From assembly GCF_036850765.1 (NCBI RefSeq), contig NC_089496.1:48660113-48724112 (forward strand): a DNA stretch of 64,000 nucleotides. Reading direction: 5' to 3'. How positions within the stretch are numbered: the stretch's first letter is position 1; each line of letters starts with the position of its first letter. A program made the position numbers and the translations under genes. The notes under the pieces are model-generated. The model made no database searches. It was not told where the DNA came from and saw nothing but the letters and a program-made list of their open reading frames with translations. Of the stretch, positions 23,301-28,980 are shown piece by piece. The DNA comes from Saccopteryx bilineata (taxonomy: Eukaryota; Chordata; Mammalia; Chiroptera; Emballonuridae).

Positions 23301-23907
23301 TTTCCTACCAAACTAACGATACGGAGCTGCGTTTCCTCTTCTCTTAGTAACACAAAATGGAAAGATTTTATCGGGTTCATAGTGGGCCCTGTCACCTGAA
23401 CACCGCGAAAGGGCAGGGGCCAAAGCGCACTTCCCGAGTATGCAGTCCCCAGAGCCCGAGAGAGCACGTGACACAGCCCCACCCAAGCTCCGACCCCGCG
23501 CACGTGGACACCGCGGCGGCTCCCGCGCAGAAGACCCCTCTCCCCGCCCCGCGGGGGCCCGAGCCTGGGGGCGGGGCCTCCCCCGCACCGACCTCTCCTC
23601 CCGCCGGGGCGGAGGGCGACTGCGAGGCGAGTGCGCGCGCACGGGCTCGGTGACCGCGCGGGGCCGCTTGCCCACTCGCGGGGCTCCGCGGGCCCCGCCG
23701 AACGTGCCCACGCGCGCCCATCCCTCTCTGGAGCCCCGGGGCGGGCGGGACTCACAACGACTCCAGGTGCTTGAGCTGCTGCAGCTGCTGCGCGTCCTGT
23801 CGCCGTCGCTTCTGCTCTCGGCGCCGCTGCAGCTCCTGCTCCGGCGGCTCCCGCGCCCGCCGCGCACCCTCGGCCCCCGGGTCGGCGCGTCCCGATCGGG
23901 ACGCCAT
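3334..23907 (-). CDS. RP9: RP9 (PAP-1, PIM1-associated protein), complete 6-exon CDS
   Basis: Exons on the minus strand are 23907-23756, 18685-18655, 15404-15275, 6564-6473, 4289-4228 and 3532-3334. All have AG/GT borders, and together they make 666 nt (221 aa plus stop), the same length I recall for human RP9. The N-terminus is basic and Gln-rich ([10 protein letters not shown], then [11 protein letters not shown]). The middle holds the conserved [20 protein letters not shown] block. A zinc-knuckle-like cluster follows at C105, C108, H113 and C120 ([16 protein letters not shown]). The tail is a Ser-rich segment, a Lys-rich tract and SNESSDSD. From family knowledge, RP9/PAP-1 is nuclear, binds PIM1 kinase, is linked to pre-mRNA splicing, and is mutated in dominant retinitis pigmentosa. 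No stop or frameshift interrupts the joined frame, so it is not a pseudogene by sequence. The start codon has G at -3 and +4. It lies head-to-head with FKBP9. Confidence 0.96.
3533..4227 (-). other. RP9: RP9 intron 5
   Basis: Short intron with a small minus-oriented L1 3'-end fragment at about 3,905-3,990 and otherwise nothing recognised. Confidence 0.85.
3905..3990 (-). mobile_element. L1 3'-end fragment
   Basis: Matches the extreme 3' UTR pattern of the antisense L1 at 59.1 kb (TTAATGGGGTGACA...AATCAGG). Only the terminal part is present. Confidence 0.6.
4228..4289 (-). CDS. RP9: RP9 coding exon 5
   Basis: 62 nt, acceptor CCCAAG and donor GTGAGG. It encodes [20 protein letters not shown] plus two bases of an Arg codon. 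By codon count the second residue is His137, the position of the human RP9 H137L variant; here it is CAT (His). Confidence 0.95.
5122..5300 (+). repeat. SINE family A
   Basis: Head CCCTGGCTGGGTAGTTCAG, B-box-like GGTTTGATCCC, body with AAGTGGAACAACAAATTGAT, CT-rich tail. Confidence 0.88.
5613..5800 (+). repeat. SINE family D (tRNA-derived)
   Basis: Begins GCCTGGCCTGTGGTGATGCA, with AATGCTGAGG and CTTGTCCGGTCAAGGCACGT. Diverged copy. Confidence 0.8.
6473..6564 (-). CDS. RP9: RP9 coding exon 4 (zinc-knuckle-like)
   Basis: 92 nt, acceptor TTTTTAG and donor GTAAGT. It completes Cys105 and encodes [20 protein letters not shown] and then [10 protein letters not shown]. It carries the C-X2-C-X4-H-X6-C cluster. 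Confidence 0.96.
6634..6790 (+). repeat. SINE family A, diverged
   Basis: Starts GGCCCTGGCCAGACAGCTTG, shows CAGGTCAGGGCACATAC and a CT-rich tail. An open frame running from RP9 intron sequence through it is not coding. Confidence 0.7.
7059..7342 (+). mobile_element. 5'-truncated L1 3' end with target duplication
   Basis: 3' UTR of the same L1 family that lies antisense at 59.1-59.6 kb. It is bounded by a perfect 15-bp duplication AAAAATGAATGAAGG (7044-7058 and 7343-7357). Confidence 0.85.
7841..8036 (+). repeat. SINE family D with 15-bp target duplication
   Basis: Head CCTGGCCTGCGGTGGCGCAG. It is flanked by the perfect repeat AAGAAGGGCCAAGTG at 7826-7840 and 8037-8051. Confidence 0.92.
8216..8462. 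repeat. GC-rich minisatellite, ~30-bp unit
   Basis: About eight units like GTGCGGGCCACGGAGGGGAG followed by GGGCGGGG. The G-rich strand is plus. Confidence 0.9.
9217..9600 (-). repeat. SINE family C, reverse, with CTCF-like core
   Basis: Complete reverse copy ending in the tRNA-like head (CTGAGCCAACCGGCCAGGGC). The flanking duplication is GAACAATTCTAATTTTT. Confidence 0.92.
9322..9334 (+). promoter_or_regulatory. CTCF-like core in SINE C
   Basis: The plus strand reads CCACCAGGGGGCG. Motif match only. Confidence 0.5.
9632..10310 (+). repeat. SINE family B (outer), interrupted
   Basis: Starts GCCTGACCAGGTGGTGCACA. It is split by a second B element at 9,879-10,200, and its tail resumes with AAGAAAGCAATCAACGAACA. 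Confidence 0.88.
9879..10200 (+). repeat. SINE family B nested in SINE B
   Basis: Starts GCCTGACCGGGCATGGCGCA. It is flanked by duplicated AAGAAAGCAATCA from the host SINE, so it is the younger of the two. Confidence 0.9.
10327..10496. mobile_element. Tigger1-like DNA transposon remnant
   Basis: Contains GGTTTGGTTCCAGACCATCA and CAATCTTTTTGCTGGTGGA, and ends CGCAATAAAATGAGGT, matching my memory of Tigger1 internal and terminal sequence. It is internally deleted. Confidence 0.6.
10927..11283 (+). repeat. SINE family B in L1, 16-bp target duplication
   Basis: Starts GCCTGACCAGGTGGTGGCGC. It is flanked by AAGACTGTACTTTCTC at 10911-10926 and 11284-11299. Confidence 0.94.
11363..11548 (-). repeat. 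SINE family D, reverse
   Basis: Ends in the reversed head CACTGCCTGGTCAGGC; body with TTGTATGTGCCTTGCACGGG. Diverged. Confidence 0.78.
12085..12284 (-). repeat. SINE family D, reverse
   Basis: Reverse copy: GA-rich tail side first, then CATCAACTCCCATATGGGCC and the reversed head ending CACCACAGGTCAGGC. Confidence 0.9.
12848..13397 (-). repeat. SINE family B, reverse, interrupted by SINE D
   Basis: Two halves (12,848-12,937 and 13,144-13,397) of one reverse B element. It is flanked by GGAAAACTGATT from the host L1. Confidence 0.88.
12938..13143 (-). repeat. SINE family D nested in SINE B
   Basis: Flanked by duplicated CAATCATTAGTTTTT, part of the host SINE B. Reversed head at the right end. 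Confidence 0.9.
14069..14341 (+). repeat. SINE family D with target duplication
   Basis: Starts GGCCTGACCTGTGGTGGCGC. It is flanked by the perfect repeat AAGATTTAAGCTTGG at 14054-14068 and 14342-14356. The tail is a long (AAAAT)n-like run. Confidence 0.93.
15275..15404 (-). CDS. RP9: RP9 coding exon 3
   Basis: 130 nt, acceptor TTTCTCAG and donor GTGAGT. It encodes [20 protein letters not shown] through [14 protein letters not shown] plus the first base of a Cys codon. It is the most conserved block of the protein. Confidence 0.96.
15735..16040 (-). repeat. SINE family B, reverse
   Basis: Ends in the reversed head CCACTGCGCCACCACCTGGT. Confidence 0.9.
16049..16217 (-). repeat. SINE family D, reverse
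   Basis: Reverse copy with ATTTATTCATTTCAGAGAGG and the reversed head ending CACTACAGGTCAGGC. Confidence 0.88.
16268..16361 (+). repeat. SINE family A fragment, diverged
   Basis: Shows CTCAGCTGGTTACAGTG and GGGCACATATAAGAGTCAAC. The tail is replaced by the next SINE. Confidence 0.6.
16362..16680 (+). repeat. SINE family B, diverged
   Basis: Starts TTGCCTCACTGGTGGTGTAG and keeps AAGGGGTCACTAG and AATCAATGAACAACTAAA. Confidence 0.78.
16770..16802. repeat. (GA)n microsatellite
   Basis: About 16 GA repeats. Confidence 0.95.
16918..17120 (+). repeat. SINE, A-like, diverged
   Basis: Head GGCCCTGGCTAGGCCTAGGG with GTCACGGGTTTGACTCCC, then a short body and CT-rich tail. Confidence 0.7.
17271..17325. 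repeat. (AT)n(CA)n(AT)n compound microsatellite
   Basis: AT repeats flank about 14 CA repeats, immediately at the tail of the reverse SINE B. Confidence 0.95.
17326..17648 (-). repeat. SINE family B, reverse
   Basis: Ends CTACTGTGCCACCGCCTGGT. The A-rich tail side abuts the microsatellite. Confidence 0.9.
18140..18325 (+). repeat. SINE family A
   Basis: Starts AGCCCTGCCCTGGCAGCTCA, with GGTTCAATCCCTGGTCAGGG and AAGTGGAACAACATATCCAT. Confidence 0.85.
18341..18545 (+). repeat. SINE family D
   Basis: Starts GCCTGACCTGTGGTGGCACA, with the usual CATATGGGAGTTGATGCTTT. It lies about 110 nt from the RP9 microexon 2 donor. Confidence 0.9.
18655..18685 (-). CDS. RP9: RP9 coding exon 2 (31-nt microexon)
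   Basis: 31-nt exon with acceptor TTTCTAG and donor GTCAGT. It completes the split Phe codon and encodes [10 protein letters not shown], exactly the peptide expected between exons 1 and 3 of RP9. It is too short to be seen by ORF length and was found by matching the expected peptide. Confidence 0.94.
18851..19213 (+). repeat. SINE family C, CTCF core degraded
   Basis: Starts GCCCTGGCAGGTTGGCTCAG. It is flanked by AAGATATGTCCAG at 18838-18850 and 19214-19226. The CTCF position reads GCGCTCACTGGTGGG, so the core is lost. Confidence 0.92.
20349..20722 (-). repeat. SINE family C, 5'-truncated, with CTCF-like core
   Basis: A reverse copy that stops within the B-box region, lacking the A-box head. 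The flanking duplication is CATTCAAGGTTCTTTT. Confidence 0.9.
20499..20511 (+). promoter_or_regulatory. CTCF-like core in truncated SINE C
   Basis: The plus strand reads CCACCAGGGGGCG, 3.4 kb from the RP9 start codon, in RP9 intron 1. Confidence 0.5.
20895..21035 (+). repeat. MIR remnant
   Basis: Shows the MIR core order: GGGCTTTGGGG..., ACTTTGGGCATGTCACCTAA and GCCTCGATTTCCTCAG. Confidence 0.75.
21936..22130 (+). repeat. SINE family D, diverged
   Basis: Starts GCCTGACCTATGATGACGCA, with CTTGTCCGGTCAAGGCACAT. Confidence 0.82.
22554..22750 (+). repeat. SINE family D
   Basis: Starts GCCTGACCTGTGTTGGCACA. The flanking duplication is AAATAACTCAGTA. Confidence 0.88.
22778..23060 (-). repeat. 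SINE family C-like, old and diverged, reverse
   Basis: Keeps the layout of family C (poly-T, CAGACAGACTCCCAC-like, GGGATGCTCTG, GGTGGAGAAG...CTTCTCC) but is strongly diverged and has no CTCF core. Confidence 0.65.
23756..23907 (-). CDS. RP9: RP9 coding exon 1
   Basis: 152 nt from ATG (23907) to a GTGAGT donor at 23755. It encodes [20 protein letters not shown] and then the basic/Gln-rich coiled segment ending HLES plus two bases of a Phe codon. It is short because the reading frame meets TGA just past the splice site. Confidence 0.95.
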
Positions 23908-24090
23908 CGCGGCCCGCGCGGCTCAGGCGGCGGCCGAGACGGCGCTTCCTCCGCGCCGCGCCGCGCCCGCCGGGCCACCGCAGCGCCCCCTACGGCCGCC
24001 GGCCGCCTTCCTCCGCCTGAGCCCGGTGTCTCCGCCGAGGCCGCGGGTCCCCGCCTCCCCGCCGCGCGGCCTTCTGTGCCTGCTCCGAGC

Positions 24091-24104
24091 GCGCCCCCTG
24101 CGGG
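24091..24104 (-). promoter_or_regulatory. CTCF-like motif upstream of RP9
   Basis: The minus strand reads CCCGCAGGGGGCGC, one mismatch from the CCASYAGRKGGCRS consensus. It lies about 185 bp upstream of the RP9 start codon, in the CpG island, and is not in a SINE. A weaker match is at 23983-23996. Motif match only. Confidence 0.4.
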
Positions 24105-24234
24105 CGACGGAGGGTTGCGGCTGCCGGCGGTTGGGAGCCGTTTCCCGCTGCCCAGGGACCTCTAAGCGTGCGATCCCTGGTTAAAACTGTACATATTAAA
24201 TTTAGACAAGGTTTGGGTGCTGAAAATGAAAACC

Positions 24235-24450
24235 TGATATATACTGAGTGCTTTTATGTGCTGGTCATGGAGCTAAGCCCCTTAATAAGATCTGATTTAA
24301 TCTTTAAAAACTTAAGTTCTGTTACTACCCTTCATTATTACTCTAATTTTATAGATAAGGAGGAGGCCCAGAGGGTTTAAGTGACATGCTGAAGGATGCA
24401 GAACTAGTAAACTGTGGATCCAGGATGCCAAAGTATTAGGTGCTTACCTA
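24235..24450 (+). repeat. MIR
   Basis: Shows TACTGAGTGCTTTTATGTGC, TTTTATAGATAAGGAGGAGG and AAGTGACATGCTGAAGGA. Confidence 0.8.
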
Positions 24451-24461
24451 CTACAGATTGT

Positions 24462-24814
24462 ATTTTTTATTATTTGTGTGTGTGTGTGTGTGTGTGACAG
24501 AGACAGAGAGGGACAGATAAGGACAGACAGACAGGAAGGGAGAGAGATGAGAATTATCAATTCTTTGTTGCAGCACCTTAGTTATTCATTGATTGTTTTC
24601 TCGTCTGTGCCTTGAGCAGAGGGAGTGATCTGCTCGGTGACCGCGGATCAGAGTGTGATCCCTCTGCTCAAGCCAGCAACCTTGGGCTCAAGCGGGTGAG
24701 CCTTGCTCAAACCAGATGAGCCTGCGCTCAAGCTGGCGATCTCAGGGTTTCGAACCTGGGTCCTCTGCATCCCAGTCTGATGCTCTATCCACTGTGCCAC
24801 CACCTGGTCAGGCT
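24462..24814 (-). repeat. SINE family B, reverse, with (GT)n tail
   Basis: Ends CCACTGTGCCACCACCTGGT. It is flanked by AGATTGTATTTTTTA, and a (GT)n run at 24475-24497 sits at the tail. Confidence 0.9.
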
Positions 24815-24973
24815 AGATTGTATTTTTTAAATGTTATACAATATGTGAAGTTATAATAATTGTGTCCCAGAACTTGGAAATCACGTCTGCCTTTGAGAAG
24901 TGACAGACCGTACAGGGACCAATCCAGTTGTTTATTCAAGTTACCTGAGCCAGTAAGAGAAATACCTTGCAAG

Positions 24974-25145
24974 CCTGACCTGTGGTGGCGCAGTGGATAG
25001 AGCTGCCACCTGGAACGCCGAGGTCACAGATCTGAGGCCCCTGGCTCTGCTCATGGCACTAAGAGAACGGCTCAAGTGAAGCAGCTAAGAGTTGGTGCTC
25101 CTCTGTCTTTCTCTAAAAAAAATCAATAAATAAAATCTTTAAATA
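24974..25145 (+). repeat. SINE family D, diverged
   Basis: Starts GCCTGACCTGTGGTGGCGCA. The body is shortened. Confidence 0.85.
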
Positions 25146-25762
25146 CCATACAAGATATTTTCATTCAGTCAAGAATACTAGCCTCAGGAAGATGATACGC
25201 AAAGAAAACGTAACTTAACAAAGGAAAGGGGTCTACAGAATTTGGAATGGGAGGACCAAGGAAAAGCAATTGGGCAGCATTAATTCAGCACTGCCCTTTA
25301 AAAATACCGACTCTAAACACACAGGAGTGTTCTGGTGACTACAGAAAAATATGCACCATTAGGAATAAGGTGCAAAATTGATAAAACTTGGTCCCATCTG
25401 AAAGGAAACAACCTTCCAAACAGCCAAGCCCCCTGTGCTGGTTCTGTACTCACCCAGCAACACTGATGTGTACCAGATCCTCATATGAGAAGGATATGTA
25501 ATCAGATCTGAGTATTGGAGTCAGTGCAAAGATATGTCTCCTACTGTAAATCACAAACCCGACATTGCAATTTAAACGTTAATGTCTTATGATTGGTTGT
25601 TGTAGCAAATTGTATTATACAAGTTGGCTGCAGTAATCTCTTCCATCTCACTTGTTTTCTACAAATGACTTTGACACTGCTTCCACGGAGAGGTGAGGTC
25701 TATACCTCTTGCTTTGAATCTAGTCTAGACCAACCTTAATGATAACACTGTAACCAGTAGAT

Positions 25763-26060
25763 CAGGGATCCCCAAACTTTTTACACAGGGGGCCAGTTCA
25801 CTGTCCTTCAGACCGTTGGAGGGACGGACTATAAAAAAAGCTATGAACAAATCCCTATGCACAAAACGGGAAGAAATACAATATTTAAAATAAAGAACAA
25901 GTAAATTTAAATCAACAATCTAAACAGTATTTCAATGAGAACTATGCTTCTCTCACTGACCACCAATGAAAGAGGTGCCCCTTCTGGAAGTGCGGCGGGG
26001 CGGATAAATGGCCTCAGGGTGCCGCATGCAGCCCGCTGGGCCGTAGTTTGGGGACCCCTG
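25763..26060 (-). mobile_element. hAT-type non-autonomous element, perfect 8-bp duplication
   Basis: Terminal inverted repeats CAGGGATCCCCAAAC / GTTTGGGGACCCCTG. It is flanked by CAGTAGAT at 25755-25762 and 26061-26068. It is inverted relative to the copies at 31.6 and 61.6 kb. Confidence 0.93.
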
Positions 26061-27016
26061 CAGTAGATAGTAGTGAAAGGGATGCCGCAGCACTTTTGAA
26101 ATTAAGTCAGAAAAATTCATTTGGCTTCCACTTGGTTCTTTTGAATTCCCTCCTGAAACCTTCAGAGATATAAATGGTTCAAGTGCCCTAAGGCCACCAC
26201 ACAGTGAGGAGGCCCAGACTAACTCATGGAGAGCAACTACATGAACAAGCCCTGAAAAACAAACAACGATACAAATGTCTTTGGGGATAGAACTCCAGGA
26301 ATGGCTGGATCTAGGTGCTGAAATGTTAGTCAGCAATTTCTCTTTCTCTCAGCTTCCCTTTTCTTTGTACTGCTTCATCGTCATGCAAGGTTCTTTAGTT
26401 GAGGGGGCAAAGACAGCCGACAAATTAGCAGCCCCAGGTGGAAGAAACCTTTCTCAGTTCTAATAAAACTTCCATGTATCATACTTGGTATAGTGAGGGT
26501 AATGTAGTTGTCATGGAAACCATCACTGTGATCAGTATGCTAATTCCCAAGGGTAGGATCAACTACTCAAGCCATATAGACTAACAATGTTAATAGGATG
26601 AATCATACTAATAGGTTTTCTATTTCAACAGAATAAGCTCTAATAGGAACAATAAACATGAAGTTTCTCATTAGATCCTGGTCTCTAATAAGACCTATAA
26701 TAATTTTGTAATTATCCTGTTTTATCTTCATCTTACAGAGGACCTTGCTATTTAATTTGCTGAAGGTCACTTAGGTAGTCCATATGCTATATGTATTATT
26801 CCTTTGATAAATTGTTGAATTCAATTTGCTCACGCATTATTTAGTATTTTTGCATATATAATATATATTTATACATTAAATTGGTGCCTAGTTTCTATCT
26901 TGCTATCTTTGCCACATTTTAGTATCAGGATTGTTTGCTTCTGTGCACCCTGGGAAAGAAGAAACCTACAAAGTAGGGCTCCTGGTGGCTAACTGAACTC
27001 AAAGTAGAAACAACAT

Positions 27017-27205
27017 GCCTGCCCAGGTTGGATAGCTGGGTGATTCAAGCAAGTCCTCCCCACCTGTGGAGATAGCGGCTCCATCCCTTGTCAGGGCACA
27101 CACAAGAATCAGCCAGTGATGGCAAGAATAAGTGGAACAACAAATCATTGTTTTTCTCTGTCTCCCTTCCTTTCTTTCTCTAAAAATCAATAAAAAAAAA
27201 ATATT
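27017..27205 (+). repeat. SINE family A
   Basis: Head diverged (GGTTGGATAGCTGGGTGATT), with GTCAGGGCACACACAAGAAT and AAGTGGAACAACAAATCATT. Confidence 0.78.
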
Positions 27206-28079
27206 TTTTCAGTGCCAAAATTTTTTAAGTGCCTAAATAAATAAATAACTAAAACAAACAAACAACTGCTTTTACACAAGGACCTCTCACACAAACAGAA
27301 CGTCGCGGAGAGGCCTGAACGGAAGTGCTTGCCTGCCTCCTGCTTGTTCCTGCCACTGGAGCACGGGCCCAGACAGAGCAAAGCTGAGCAGGGCAGAGTG
27401 AAGGGGACAGGAGCAGGGCTGTCCTCGAGCTGGAGAGGGGCCTCACCACCAGGAAGGTGTCCCACAGTTATGCTCTTCCACAGCCACGCCATGTCATAAT
27501 TGAGCTGTAACACGGTTGTGCTGTTCCAACCGCCAAGCTGTATCATAAATGAGCAGTGTCCCGGAATAACGTGTCCTTTTACACTGAACTTCAAATGGGG
27601 GATTCCTGTGGGGGCTAACAAGCACGGATAGACACTGTGAAAACGACCTGAGAAGCTTTTGTGGTTTGCTTTCATTAGTGCCAAGTTTTAATCAACAAGG
27701 ACAGAGGAGTCTAAGCTAAATGTATTTACTCCAATAAAGTTCTTGAGGCATCTGAGTCTCTATTGTTAAGTCCTAGCAGGCTTAGTCACGTGTGTGAGAC
27801 GTGTGGGATGTTTGCCATTAAGCCAGCTCACAGTACATCCTGATGGCTTGGGGAACACTCCCAGTTAACTTAAAACTTTCGTCTGTACTACTGTCAAAGG
27901 AGTCTGGCCACACGTGCCTCTCTCTTTCTCTAAGTATTAAAAGAGATTCCTGAAAAACATCTTGAAGAATGGTTTCAGTCTTTTTCATTGTAGAATCCGT
28001 CCTTGTAAGTAAATTAAAAAAAAAAAATCTAAGTTTCTTTCTCTCCCCGAAGTTGCAAGGAGTAAACGAGTCCGGGGCC

Positions 28080-28980
28080 ACGTTGGAGCCTCTCCTGATT
28101 CTAAATCCAGAGTCTCCAGGGACAGGCAGAGACCAGCGGGTCTGCTTAGGCAGTAAACGCGTTTCTCCACCAACTTTGGGCCAAAGCCCAGTCCCGGGGA
28201 GTGCACGATTTCTCCCTCGGGATGGGTCTCCTCAGTTGCTGCCAGCTCTCTCCCCGGGGCGGGCCACCAGGGTCGGAGGGCCGGGCCAGGCGAAGGCGCA
28301 GGGAGCACGGAGCCGCCTCGCACCGGGCCGCAGCTCCTCCCCTCGCTCGGATGTGGCCGAGGGCGGGGGACGAGGGCGAGGGGGTGGTGGCTGCGGCCCA
28401 GGGAGGGCCGGGAGTCTTTTCCACGTTTGCAAACGCCGCTGTTCCTAGGCCCAACCCGCACGCCGCCCGAGCTCCGCGCGCCCCCGCCGGCTCCGCGCCC
28501 ATCCCCTGCTCCTCTCCTCGCCGCCCCCGATGGCGTTCAGGGCCCGGGGCTGGCGGTCCCCGCCGCCGCCGCTGCTCCTGCTGCTGCTCTGGGTGACCGG
28601 GCAGGCTGCGCCCGTGGCCGGCCTGGGCCTGGGCTCCGACACGGAGCTGCAGATCGAACGGCGCTTCGTGCCCGACGAGTGCCCGCGGACGGCGCGCAGC
28701 GGTGACTTCGTGCGCTACCACTACGTGGGGACATTCCCCGACGGCCAGAAGTTCGACTCCAGGTACCGCGCCCGAGCGCCCAGCGGACTCTCCCGCTCCC
28801 CTCTCTCCGGACAGGCCTTTCCCTCCCGACGGACCTCCCCCAGCTCCGCCCCGCGACCCCCCGAGCTCCTCCCTCTCCCGCCTCCTACCCCGGAGCTCCG
28901 TGACCCTAAATCCCTCAGCCCGGGGGGCGAGCCTCCCGGCCCGCGTGCGCTCCTGGTCCTCTCACCCAGGGCTAGATGGA
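28080..28980 (+). promoter_or_regulatory. FKBP9: FKBP9 CpG-island promoter
   Basis: CpG-rich block around exon 1, continuing into the start of intron 1. There is no TATA box at an obvious distance. The transcription start is inferred to lie in roughly 28,400-28,520. Confidence 0.75.
28530..28762 (+). CDS. FKBP9: FKBP9 coding exon 1 (signal peptide, start of PPIase 1)
   Basis: 233 nt from ATG to a GTACCG donor. It encodes [20 protein letters not shown], then [11 protein letters not shown], and reaches PDGQKFDS plus two bases of a Ser codon. The ATG is chosen because it opens the hydrophobic leader in frame and lies in the CpG island; +4 is G but -3 is C. Confidence 0.95.

Larger units (their letters stand above)
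18686..23755 (-). other. RP9: RP9 intron 1
   Basis: It holds SINE copies of types C and D, a MIR remnant (20.9-21.0 kb) and unassigned sequence. Two long stretches are not recognised: 19,230-20,345 (with a C-rich patch near 19,620) and 21,040-21,930 (AT-rich). Confidence 0.85.
23400..24170 (-). promoter_or_regulatory. RP9: RP9 CpG-island promoter and 5' UTR region
   Basis: Very CpG-dense sequence surrounds RP9 exon 1 and contrasts with AT-rich flanks. No TATA box is evident. A GC-rich housekeeping-type promoter is the natural reading; the transcription start cannot be fixed from sequence. Confidence 0.8.
23908..28529. other. RP9-FKBP9 divergent intergenic region
   Basis: 4.6 kb between the two start codons. 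It holds a MIR, a type B SINE, a type D SINE, an hAT element and a type A SINE. The stretches 25,150-25,750 and 26,070-27,000 show nothing recognised. No BBS9 exon was recognised here, although in human the gene beside RP9 is BBS9 as I recall. Confidence 0.8.

Noticed and set aside
23313..24165. Long Arg/Pro-rich open frames on both strands
   Set aside because: CpG-island sequence rarely contains stops; the real coding exon here is the 50-codon RP9 exon 1 in another frame.
23908..28529. BBS9 or NT5C3A exons near RP9/FKBP9
   Set aside because: I looked because both are neighbours in human; no matching peptide was seen.
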